Part shown: piece by piece, positions 32,439 to 39,990 of the stretch | How positions within the stretch are numbered: position 1 is the first letter of the stretch | Layout: the number at the start of each line of letters is the position of its first letter | Origin: Dactylosporangium siamense | Lineage (GTDB): Bacteria > Actinomycetota > Actinomycetes > Mycobacteriales > Micromonosporaceae | DNA length: 64,000 bases | Direction of reading: 5' to 3' | Assembly (NCBI RefSeq): GCF_016862795.1 | Contig: NZ_BONQ01000016.1 | Span: 1-64,000, forward strand | The notes under the pieces: model-generated | The model's database searches: none | What the model was told of the DNA's origin: nothing | What the model saw: the letters and a program-made list of their open reading frames with translations, nothing else | Translations under genes and position numbers: made by a program

Positions 32439-32675
32439 ATGGCCACTCCTGCCACGGACCCGCCGGCTGACCGGATCGCCGAGCTGCTGCACCGGGAGCT
32501 GCGCACCGCGCGGTCGGCCGCGATGGACGAGGGGACCAGCCCCGACGAGATCACCGCGGACCTGACCGAGCGGGTCCGCAGGCTGCGCCGCCTCAACGAC
32601 ATCGGCTGGCGGCCCGGCACCGCCCCGCCGGACGGCGAGGCCCGCGACGCCGCCGGCGACCCCGCCGCATCCTGA
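32439..32675 (+). CDS. Small conserved-type hypothetical protein
   Basis: 78 aa. Mostly helical and charged (DRIAELLHRELRTARSAAMD, ITADLTERVRRLRRLNDIGW) with a Gly/Ala/Pro-rich tail. No transmembrane segment or known domain. Strong GC3 bias and an ATG with a plausible upstream context support it as real. Its last codons and stop are the first copy of a 28-bp duplicated segment. Confidence 0.6.
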   Translation: MATPATDPPADRIAELLHRELRTARSAAMDEGTSPDEITADLTERVRRLRRLNDIGWRPGTAPPDGEARDAAGDPAAS

Positions 32676-32727
32676 AAGGCCCGCACGGCCCTCCGCATCC
32701 TGAAAGGCCCCGCATCCCGCAAGGCCC
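32665..32727 (+). repeat. Duplicated gene 3' end containing the stop codon
   Basis: CCGCATCCTGAAAGGCCC at 32665-32682 recurs exactly at 32693-32710 and in a diverged form (CCGCATCCCGCAAGGCCC) at 32710-32727. The first copy includes the TGA (32673-32675) of the 78-aa gene. Confidence 0.88.
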
Positions 32728-33061
32728 GCCGCCGGGCCTGGTTCCCAGCGAATTCAGAGCAAACGGCCCCGGTCCCGCCCGCACCCCGGCCGTCGGCCCG
32801 TGCGGCCGGCGCTGACCTGCGACGATGTCACCGTCGCCGGGACGGGCAGGACCCGGCCCCGGCCTGACCTTGATCAAGAGCTTGGGGTCAGCCTCTACAC
32901 TCGCACATGAATTTCCGGTGCAACCGCGGCTGTGGTCGGCAGGGGTTGAACTGATCTGCGACCCTTCTCGCGGCGGTCGGCAGAGCATGGCGGCCCGCTG
33001 GAAACATCCGGACCGTATTTGTGCAGCGGGAGTTCCCCGCGGAAGCGAGTTGGAGGAGTTC
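32728..33061 (+). promoter_or_regulatory. Leader/promoter region of terD
   Basis: No coding potential. Contains CTTGATCAAG (32872-32881), a 10-bp palindrome, shortly before TACACT (a possible -10) and about 160 bp of AT-richer leader, ending in GGAGGAG before GTG 33062. The combination suggests a regulated promoter with a long untranslated leader; boxes are not certain. Confidence 0.4.
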
Positions 33062-33637
33062 GTGGGAGTCAGCCTCAGCAAGGGCGGCAACGTCAGCCTG
33101 ACCAAGCAGGCGCCCGGTCTGACGGCGGTCACCGTCGGTCTGGGCTGGGACGTCCGGACCACGACCGGGGCCGAGTTCGACCTGGACGCGAGCGCGATCA
33201 TCTGCGGCGAGTCGGGCAAGGCCATCTCGGACCAGCACTTCGTGTTCTTCAACAACCTGACGTCGCCGGACGGCACGGTCAAGCACCTCGGTGACAACCT
33301 GACCGGCGAGGGCGAGGGCGACGACGAGCAGGTCAACGTCGATCTGGCGGGCACTGCCGCCGACGTGACCAAGATCGCCTTCCTGGTGTCGATCTACGAC
33401 GCCGAGGCCCGCAGCCAGTCCTTCGGCCAGGTCTCCAACGCCTACATCCGGGTCGTCGACCAGGCCAGCGGCGCGGAGCTCACGCGCTACGACCTGTCGG
33501 AGGACGCGTCGACCGAGACCGCCATGGTGTTCGGCGAGCTGTACCGCAACGGCGGCGAGTGGAAGTTCCGCGCCGTCGGTCAGGGGTACGCGTCCGGCCT
33601 CGCCGGGATCGCCCGCGACTTCGGGGTGAACGTCTGA
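33062..33637 (+). CDS. terD: TerD family protein (canonical Ca2+-binding type)
   Basis: 191 aa from GTG 33062, chosen because it gives the invariant TerD start [19 protein letters not shown] and has GGAGGAG upstream. Both acidic Ca2+-binding signatures are intact: [11 protein letters not shown] and [40 protein letters not shown] is the conserved C-terminus. TerD proteins bind Ca2+ and are tied to tellurite resistance, stress and phage responses; in Streptomyces they affect differentiation. It is the only single-domain TerD in the window and leads into the Ter-linked biosynthetic genes after a 252-bp gap. Confidence 0.95.
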   Translation: MGVSLSKGGNVSLTKQAPGLTAVTVGLGWDVRTTTGAEFDLDASAIICGESGKAISDQHFVFFNNLTSPDGTVKHLGDNLTGEGEGDDEQVNVDLAGTAADVTKIAFLVSIYDAEARSQSFGQVSNAYIRVVDQASGAELTRYDLSEDASTETAMVFGELYRNGGEWKFRAVGQGYASGLAGIARDFGVNV

Positions 33638-33889
33638 AACACGCTGTTCATCGCGCTATGCGATAACGCTTCGTATTTTGTGATCTGAGCACCATCGCCG
33701 CGGGTCGCCCATCCATCCGGACGGACGGCCCGCGGTCGGCGTACCCGCGCCGAAACTACCTGCCGCGACCGCGGCCTCACGATGTTCATCCAGGTTGATC
33801 ACCGTCTATCTGGTGAACCGGGGCACACTGGCGGAGGCCATGTTCCCCGCCACCGCTTTCCCGCCCGGTCAGAGAAGAAAGGACACCGA

Positions 33890-35068
33890 GTGCGCTACTT
33901 CTCCCACCTGGTCGGGATGTCCGTCGACGCGCTGTTCCACCGGCTGCCGACGGAGTTCTCCCAGGACAGCCCGGCCGAGACCCTCGCGATGGCGCTCGGT
34001 GCGACGCTCTACTCGCCGGCCGTGCGACCGCGGCTGGCCGAGGACATCGTGCGCTGCCACGCCGAGGGCGTGATGAGCATGGTCGGCTGCCTGGAGGACT
34101 CGATCCGCGACAGCGAGGTCGACGAGGCCGAGCTCAACCTGGCCGACCAGCTGCGCCGCCTCGCGCGGATGGAGGCCGGCGGCCCGCTGGTCTTCGTGCG
34201 CGTCCGCAACCCCGACCAGATCTACCGGCTGGCCGACCGGCTCGGTGACGACCTGCGGATCCTCAGCGGGTTCGTGCTGCCGAAGTTCCGCCCCGACGAG
34301 TCGGGTCAGGCCGGGCTGAAGGCGGTCCGCGAGATCGCCGACGGCAGCGGGCTGCCACTGTACGTGATGCCGGTGCTGGAGACTCCGGAGATCGCATACG
34401 CGGAGACCCGGATGCCGACGCTGCTCGCCGTCCGTGACATGCTCGACAGCAACCGCGACCGGGTCCTGGCAGTGAGGGTCGGCGCGACCGATCTGAGCAG
34501 CATCTACGCCCTGCGCCGGACAGCGGAGCTGACCGCGTGGGACGTCAACGTGGTCGCCGGGATCCTGACCGACATCGTCAACGTGTTGCGACGGGGCGGT
34601 AAGGGGTATGAGGTGACGGGTCCGGTGTGGGAGTACTTCTCCGGCGGGGAGCGGGTGCTCAAGCCCCAGCTGCGGGTCACGCCGTTCGAGGACCACGACC
34701 CGATGCTGCGCACGAAGCTGGTGCGCCAGTCCCTCGACGGCCTGATCCGCGAGATCGTGCTGGACAAGGCCAACGGCATGGTCGGCAAGACGGTCATCCA
34801 CCCCAGCCACGCGGCGGCGGTGCACGCGCTCAGCGTCGTCAGCCACGAGGAGTACTGCGACGCCAAGGCGATCTGCGAGGACTACGCGGGCGACGGGGGC
34901 GGCGGCGTCCTGCGCAGCGTGTACATGAACAAGATGAACGAGGTGCGGCCGCACCTGTCCTGGGCGGAGCGGACCCTGGTGCGCGCCGAGATCTTCGGGG
35001 TGGCCGCGGAGGGCCTCGGGTTCGTGGACTTCCTCGACGCCGCCGTCAGCAGGGAGCACGTCGCGTGA
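33890..35068 (+). CDS. HpcH/HpaI aldolase / citrate lyase beta-like protein of Ter cluster
   Basis: 392 aa from GTG 33890 with AAAGGA upstream. A TIM-barrel of the CitE/HpcH family: MVGCLEDSIRDSEVDEAEL (metal/substrate acids), FVRVRNPDQIYRL (Arg of the family signature), LPKFRPDESGQAGLKAVREI, VMPVLETPEIAYAE (Glu), VGATDLSSIYALRR (late Asp) and GKTVIHPSHAAAVHALSVVS (close of the barrel). It makes or breaks a C-C bond with a 2-oxo acid or CoA ester. In Ter loci this enzyme is proposed to help build a nucleoside-like metabolite. The next gene overlaps by 4 bp (GTGA). Confidence 0.9.
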   Translation: MRYFSHLVGMSVDALFHRLPTEFSQDSPAETLAMALGATLYSPAVRPRLAEDIVRCHAEGVMSMVGCLEDSIRDSEVDEAELNLADQLRRLARMEAGGPLVFVRVRNPDQIYRLADRLGDDLRILSGFVLPKFRPDESGQAGLKAVREIADGSGLPLYVMPVLETPEIAYAETRMPTLLAVRDMLDSNRDRVLAVRVGATDLSSIYALRRTAELTAWDVNVVAGILTDIVNVLRRGGKGYEVTGPVWEYFSGGERVLKPQLRVTPFEDHDPMLRTKLVRQSLDGLIREIVLDKANGMVGKTVIHPSHAAAVHALSVVSHEEYCDAKAICEDYAGDGGGGVLRSVYMNKMNEVRPHLSWAERTLVRAEIFGVAAEGLGFVDFLDAAVSREHVA

Positions 35069-36447
35069 ACATGCCGATCTGGCCGGGCACCTGGGTCACC
35101 GAGCGCCTCGGGGTGCGCCTCGCCGACGCCGGCGGGGACCTGCGGGTCGCCGACCTGGCGGGGCTCGCGGTCCGGCGCAACCCGCGCCGCGCGCACCTGG
35201 TGGTGTCGCCGGTCCTGGGCAAGCACGTGCCGGCCGACCCGCGCACGATCTACGCCGCCGGCCGGCTGCTCGGCCTGCGGGCCGCCGCAGTCCTCGGCGC
35301 CGACGTCCCCGAGGACCTGCGGGCCGCCGCGGTCCTCGGCGCCGACGTGCCCGACGACGGCTGGGAGACCGTGGACTTCCAGGAGGTCAAGCTGCCCGCC
35401 GGGCCGCCCCTCGTCGTCGGGTACGCCGAGACGGCCACCTCCCTCGGCCACGTCGTCGCCGACAGTTTCGCCGACGCCGACTACCTGCACTCCACCCGGC
35501 GGCCCGTGCCCGGCGTGGCGCTGCTCGGCCGGTTCGACGAGACGCACAGCCACGCCACCGAGCACCTGCTGCTGCCCGCCGACCCGGCCTGGCTGGACCG
35601 GGACGGCCCGCTGGTCCTCGTCGACGACGAACTGACCACCGGGCGCACCGCCCAGGCCACGATCCGTGAGCTGCACGCGGTCCGACCCCGCGAGCGGTAC
35701 GTCGTCGCGGCGCTGCTCGACCTGCGCACCGATGCCGACCGGGCCGGCTTCGCGGCGCTCGGCGAGCAGCTGGGCGCCCGCATCGACGTGGTGTCCCTCG
35801 CCGCCGGGGAGGTCGAACTGCCGGACGGCGTGTTGGAGCGCAGCCGGGACCTGGTGGCGTCGCTGGACGCACCCGGGACCACCGGGACCACCGGAGCCGC
35901 GCCGGTGACCAGGGTCGACGCGGACTGGCCCGCGGGGCTGCCGGAGGGTGGCCGGCACGGGTTCGCCGCCGCGCACCGGCCGGTGCTCCTCGAGGTCGCC
36001 GACCGGCTCGCCGGGACGGTCGCCGCCGGGCTGCCGGACGGTGCGAGCGTGCTGGTCCTGGGCAGCGAGGAGCTGATGTACGCGCCGCTGCTGCTGGCCC
36101 GCGCCCTGGCCGGGCTGCGGCCGGGCCCGGTCCGCTTCTCCTCCACGACCCGGTCGCCGGTGCTGCCGGTCGACGCGCCCGGCTACGCGATCCGCACCAG
36201 GCTGACGTTCCCGGCGCACGACGGCGTGGACACCGACCAGGCCAGGTTCGCGTACAACGTGGCCGCACCAGGACGCAGTGCCGGCTTCGACCGGATCGTG
36301 CTCGTCGTCGACCGCGCCGGCGACACCCCCGCGCTGTGGGGAGCCGGGGGGCTGGTGGCGGCGCTGCGCGGAGTCTGCGAAGGTGTCACGGTCGTGGTCG
36401 TCCCGGACCTCCGGCCGGAACAGGATCCGCAGGAAGGAACCCGGTGA
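35065..36447 (+). CDS. Phosphoribosyltransferase-TRSP domain protein of Ter cluster
   Basis: 460 aa from GTG 35065 (GTGA overlap). Residues about 90-260 form a phosphoribosyltransferase domain: VVGYAETATSLGHVVADSFA replaces the flexible loop, and LVLVDDELTTGRTAQATI is the PRPP-binding loop (D-D/E-L-TTGRT). The C-terminal half (about 300-455: VLVLGSEELMYAPLLLARAL, RFSSTTRSPVLPVDAPGYAI, FDRIVLVVDRAGDTPALWG) matches the TRSP domain always found with it. Predicted to attach a base-like moiety to phosphoribose. A near-perfect 39-bp internal duplication encodes LRAAAVLGADVP twice (about 35278-35355). Confidence 0.88.
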   Translation: MNMPIWPGTWVTERLGVRLADAGGDLRVADLAGLAVRRNPRRAHLVVSPVLGKHVPADPRTIYAAGRLLGLRAAAVLGADVPEDLRAAAVLGADVPDDGWETVDFQEVKLPAGPPLVVGYAETATSLGHVVADSFADADYLHSTRRPVPGVALLGRFDETHSHATEHLLLPADPAWLDRDGPLVLVDDELTTGRTAQATIRELHAVRPRERYVVAALLDLRTDADRAGFAALGEQLGARIDVVSLAAGEVELPDGVLERSRDLVASLDAPGTTGTTGAAPVTRVDADWPAGLPEGGRHGFAAAHRPVLLEVADRLAGTVAAGLPDGASVLVLGSEELMYAPLLLARALAGLRPGPVRFSSTTRSPVLPVDAPGYAIRTRLTFPAHDGVDTDQARFAYNVAAPGRSAGFDRIVLVVDRAGDTPALWGAGGLVAALRGVCEGVTVVVVPDLRPEQDPQEGTR

Positions 36448-37568
36448 ACCCGGTAGCATCCGCAGCACCCCCGCCACCGCTGCACGGCCCGGAGTTCTCC
36501 TCCTACGCCGCGGCCGAGGTGAGCTGGCTGCTGACCGACCTCTCGCACGTCGCCCTGGAGGCGCCGGCGGAGGAGCGCGAGGCGATGATGCAGGCGAAGG
36601 CCGGCCACTACGCGGAGTCCCTGCCGATCGAGTACCAGCCGACGGCGGAATACCTCGAGCTGTTCCACGAGGCCCTCGCCGCGTCGGCGGAGCGGGTCGC
36701 GCACGCCGTCGGGATCGTCACCGAGCTGGTGATCGCCGCGCGCGGGACACCCGTGCTGGTCTCCCTGGCGCGGGCCGGCACGCCGGTCGGGATCCTCATG
36801 CGCCGCTGGGCGCAGTTCGCACACGGCGTGGAGCTGCCGCATTACGCTGTGTCGATTGTGCGAGGTCGCGGCATCGACGACGAGGCGATGCGGCACCTGG
36901 CCCGCCACCACGACCCGGCGCGGGTCATGTTCGTCGACGGCTGGACCGGCAAGGGCGCGATCTGCCGCGAACTGACCGAGGCCCTGGCCGGGACCCCCTT
37001 CGACCCGACCCTGGCGGTCCTCGCCGACCCCGGCGGCTGCACCGGGATCTTCGGCACCCGCGACGACTTCCTCATCCCGTCGGCCTGCCTCAACTCGACG
37101 GTGTCGGGCCTGGTGTCACGCACCGTGCTCAACGCCCGGTACATCGGCCCGGGCCAGTTCCACGGCGCGAAGTTCTACCGGGAGCTCGCCCCCGGCGACG
37201 TGTCGGGGCTGTTCCTGGACGCGGTCGAGGCCTGTTTCCCGGCGGTCGCCGCCCGGGTCGCCGCCGACTGGCCGGTCCTCGCGGCCACGGACCGGACCCC
37301 CGACTGGAGCGGCTGGAACATCGCGGTCCGGCTCGCCGGGGAGTACGGCCTCGACGACATCAACCTGCTCAAGCCCGGCGTGGGCGAGACGACCAGGGTG
37401 CTGCTGCGGCGCTCGCCGTGGCGGGTGCTGATCCGCCCCGACGCCCGCGCCGAGCTCAGCCACATCCTGCTGCTGGCCAAGGACACCGGCGTGCCGGTCG
37501 ACGAGGTCGCCGACCTGCCGTATGCCTGTGTCGGCCTGATCCGGCCGAAGGGCGGTGCCGCACAGTGA
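36444..37568 (+). CDS. StiP/PRTase-like protein with C-terminal PELOTA RNA-binding domain
   Basis: 374 aa from GTG 36444 (GTGA overlap, AGGAAGGA ribosome binding site). The body (SSYAAAEVSWLLTDLSHVAL, LVSLARAGTPVGILMRRWAQ, HYAVSIVRGRGIDDEAMRHL, VMFVDGWTGKGAICRELTEA with the GWTGKG loop in the PRPP-loop position) is the PF11202-type protein annotated either as phosphoribosyltransferase or as cysteine protease StiP. The last 80 residues (WNIAVRLAGEYGLDDINLLK, VLLRRSPWRVLIRPDARAEL) match a PELOTA-like domain. Together with the neighbouring PRTase it suggests two ribosyl-transfer steps or RNA-linked chemistry. Protease function is not supported by the visible motifs. Confidence 0.85.
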   Translation: MNPVASAAPPPPLHGPEFSSYAAAEVSWLLTDLSHVALEAPAEEREAMMQAKAGHYAESLPIEYQPTAEYLELFHEALAASAERVAHAVGIVTELVIAARGTPVLVSLARAGTPVGILMRRWAQFAHGVELPHYAVSIVRGRGIDDEAMRHLARHHDPARVMFVDGWTGKGAICRELTEALAGTPFDPTLAVLADPGGCTGIFGTRDDFLIPSACLNSTVSGLVSRTVLNARYIGPGQFHGAKFYRELAPGDVSGLFLDAVEACFPAVAARVAADWPVLAATDRTPDWSGWNIAVRLAGEYGLDDINLLKPGVGETTRVLLRRSPWRVLIRPDARAELSHILLLAKDTGVPVDEVADLPYACVGLIRPKGGAAQ

Positions 37569-38383
37569 CGACCGTGGTCGCCACGGACCTCGACGGGACC
37601 GTGATCTTCTCCGAGAAGGCGATGTCGCACGGCCCGGTCCGGCCGGCGGACGAGGACCTGGTGCCCGTCGACGTCGACGGTTCGCGGGTGTACGCGTACA
37701 TGACGACCAGGGTCGTGCGGCAGTGGACCGGCCTCGCAGACGCCGGGGTCGTCGTGCCCGCCACGACCCGCTCGGTCGAGCAGTACCAGCGGCTGCGCCT
37801 GCCCGGGCAGCGGCCCGCCGCGGCGGTCGTCTGCAACGGCGCCCGCCTGCTCGTCGACGGCGAGTCCGACGCCGGCTGGGAACGGCAGGTGCGGGGGCGC
37901 CTCGCCGAACGCGGAGCCACGTACGACACCGTGTGGCAGGAGGCGCAGCGCTGGCGCGAGCGGCGCGGCTTCGACGCGGTCCGCGGGGTCGAGGACTTCT
38001 TCATCTACCTGACCGTCGTGCGGCGCGAGCCGTGGCTGGAGGCGTTCGCCGACGAGGCCGCCGAGTGGGGACGGATCAACGGCTGGCGGGTCTCGCTGCA
38101 GGGCCGGAAGCTGTATCTTCTGCCCACCGGCCTGGACAAGGCCGCCGCGGTGGCGCATGCCGCCGAGCGGCTGGGCGCGGACCGGGTCGTCGCCGGCGGG
38201 GACTCCCTGCTGGACGCCGACATGCTCCGGGCGGCGCACGCGGCGATCCGACCGGCGCACGGGGAGCTGCACCTCACCGGCTTCACCTCGCCGCACTGCC
38301 GGACCACGGCATCCGCGGGTGCGGCGGCCGGCGACGAGATTCTGGACTGGTACGTGGCGCAGACCGGCGACGGTCGGCCTTGA
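37565..38383 (+). CDS. HAD-superfamily phosphatase of Ter cluster
   Basis: 272 aa from GTG 37565 (GTGA overlap). HAD motif I is VVATDLDGTVIF (nucleophile Asp8, acid Asp10), motif II is VVPATTRSVEQY (Thr), Lys is in LPTGLDKAAAVAHAAERLG, and motif IV is VVAGGDSLLDADML. The cap carries FFIYLTVVRREPWLEAFADE. It resembles sucrose-phosphate phosphatase/Cof-type HADs and would remove the phosphate from the product of the PRTases. The C-terminal coding end with its stop is duplicated in tandem just downstream. Confidence 0.88.
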   Translation: MTTVVATDLDGTVIFSEKAMSHGPVRPADEDLVPVDVDGSRVYAYMTTRVVRQWTGLADAGVVVPATTRSVEQYQRLRLPGQRPAAAVVCNGARLLVDGESDAGWERQVRGRLAERGATYDTVWQEAQRWRERRGFDAVRGVEDFFIYLTVVRREPWLEAFADEAAEWGRINGWRVSLQGRKLYLLPTGLDKAAAVAHAAERLGADRVVAGGDSLLDADMLRAAHAAIRPAHGELHLTGFTSPHCRTTASAGAAAGDEILDWYVAQTGDGRP

Positions 38384-38423
38384 CGAACGTGGCGCGGACC
38401 GGCGACGGTCGGCCTTGACGGAC
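38354..38423 (+). repeat. 35-bp tandem duplication spanning the HAD stop codon
   Basis: The 35-bp unit starting GTGGCGCAGACCGGCGACGG at 38354 recurs at 38389 with two substitutions. It carries the last codons (VAQTGDGRP) and TGA of the HAD gene; the copy would encode ARTGDGRP and stop. It separates the HAD gene from the ribosome binding site of the TerD-TerD gene. Confidence 0.92.
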
Positions 38424-38446
38424 ATCTGACAAGAGGAGAACAGAGC

Positions 38447-39943
38447 ATGGCCACCGTGCTGGTGAAGGGCCAGAACACCGCACTGCCCGCCAACGACGTG
38501 CGCGTCGTCGTGGAGGTCGGCGTTGCCACCGACCTGTCCGCGCTGCTGGTGACGCCGGCCGGCAAGGTGCGGTCCGACGCCGACTTCGTCTTCTACAACC
38601 AGCCGTCCGGCCCCGGCCTCTCGGTCCGCGACACCGGCGGCGGCAAGTGGGAGGCCTCGATCTCCACCGCCGGGATCCCGGCCGACGTCGACAAGGTCCG
38701 CGTCGTGGTCAGCGTCGACGGCACCGGACAGCGGTTCGGGCAGTTCGCGCCGCCCGTCGCCCGGGTCCTCGACCAGGCCGGCACCGAGCTCATCCAGTAC
38801 GTCGTGAGCGGGCTGGACCAGGAGAGCATCGTCATCGCGCTGGAGATCTACCGGCGCAACGCCGAGTGGAAGGTCCGGGCCGTCGGCCAGGGCTACGCGG
38901 GCGGCCTCGCCGACCTGATCCGCGACCACGGCGTGTCCGTCGACGACTCCCCGGCCCCGGCCGCCACCCCGGCGCCGCAGGCCGCCCCGCCGCCGGTCGC
39001 GCCGCCCGTGGCCCAGCCGCCGGTCGCACCGCCGGTGACCCCGCCGCCCCCGCCGGCCCCGCCCGTCTACACGATGCCCGCGCAGACCGCGCCCACGCAC
39101 GTCGCGCCCCCGCAGGAGACGCCGGCATACGGGCAGCAGGTGCCGCAGCACAACCCGCCGACGCAGGGCTACCCGCCGGTGCCGCCGATGCCGCCCGGCC
39201 CGCCGGCCTACGGTCAGCCGCCGACGCCGCCCGGCCCGCCGGCCTACGGCCAGCAGCCGCCGCCCCCGCCCGGCCCGCCCGCGTACGGTCAGCCGACCCA
39301 GCAGATGCCGCCGGTCGCGCCGCCGCCGCCGGCCGCCCCGCCGCAGGACGCCCCGGTCGGCGGCCCCGGCGGTCCGGTCAACCTCAGCAAGGGCCAGCGG
39401 GTCTCGCTGCGCAAGCAGGACGGCTCGTCGCTCAGCCTGGTCCGGATGGGTCTCGGCTGGGACCCGATCAAGAAGCGTGGCCTGTTCGGCAACCGCGAGA
39501 CCGAGGTCGACCTGGACGCCTCGGCGATCCTGTTCGCCGACCACCAGCCGGTCGACATCGCGTTCTTCAACCAGCTGCGCAGCAAGGACGGCTCCGTCCA
39601 GCACGCCGGCGACAACCGCACCGGTGCCGGTGACGGCGACGACGAGTCGATCGTCGTGGACCTCAACCGGGTGCCCGCCCACGTGACCACGATCATCTTC
39701 GTGGTGACCTCGTACGAGGGGCACACCTTCGCGCAGATCGAGGCGGCGTTCTGTCGGCTGGTGGACGAGACGACCCGCGCGGAACTGACCCGCTATACGC
39801 TCTCCGGCGGCACGCCGAGCACCGGCATGGTCATGGCCAAGCTGCACCGCGACGGCGGCGGCTGGAAGATGACGGCGATCGGCGAGCCGCAGAACGCGAA
39901 GCAGCCGCTGGAGATGATCCCGCAGCTGGGTCGTTTCCTGTAG
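38447..39943 (+). CDS. Two-domain TerD protein (TerD-linker-TerD)
   Basis: 498 aa. Domain 1 (1-165: [60 protein letters not shown]) lacks the acidic Ca2+ signatures, having ATDLSALLV instead of DLDAS and no GDN...GDDE. A linker of about 135 residues rich in Pro, Gln and Tyr follows (MPPGPPAYGQPPTPPGPPAY). Domain 2 (about 310-495) starts VNLSKGQRVSLRKQDGSSLS and has both signatures intact (EVDLDASAILF; AGDNRTGAGDGDDESIVVDL). The architecture pairs a non-canonical (TerA-like) and a Ca2+-binding domain on a flexible arm. GAGGAG precedes the ATG. It opens the second half of the Ter operon. Confidence 0.93.
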   Translation: MATVLVKGQNTALPANDVRVVVEVGVATDLSALLVTPAGKVRSDADFVFYNQPSGPGLSVRDTGGGKWEASISTAGIPADVDKVRVVVSVDGTGQRFGQFAPPVARVLDQAGTELIQYVVSGLDQESIVIALEIYRRNAEWKVRAVGQGYAGGLADLIRDHGVSVDDSPAPAATPAPQAAPPPVAPPVAQPPVAPPVTPPPPPAPPVYTMPAQTAPTHVAPPQETPAYGQQVPQHNPPTQGYPPVPPMPPGPPAYGQPPTPPGPPAYGQQPPPPPGPPAYGQPTQQMPPVAPPPPAAPPQDAPVGGPGGPVNLSKGQRVSLRKQDGSSLSLVRMGLGWDPIKKRGLFGNRETEVDLDASAILFADHQPVDIAFFNQLRSKDGSVQHAGDNRTGAGDGDDESIVVDLNRVPAHVTTIIFVVTSYEGHTFAQIEAAFCRLVDETTRAELTRYTLSGGTPSTGMVMAKLHRDGGGWKMTAIGEPQNAKQPLEMIPQLGRFL

Positions 39944-39990
39944 TCCCAGCAGTCAGGAGCCAGGTCCGTCGGCATCAGGAGGAAAAGCTA

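Noticed and set aside
32095-32565. 156-codon plus-strand frame overlapping the small 78-aa gene
   Set aside because: Different frame from the better-supported ATG 32439 frame; Arg/Ser-rich shadow composition without motifs.
36444-37568. Annotation as cysteine protease StiP
   Set aside because: No catalytic Cys-His arrangement can be pointed out; the GWTGKG loop and operon context favour a phosphoribosyltransferase-like fold with a PELOTA domain.
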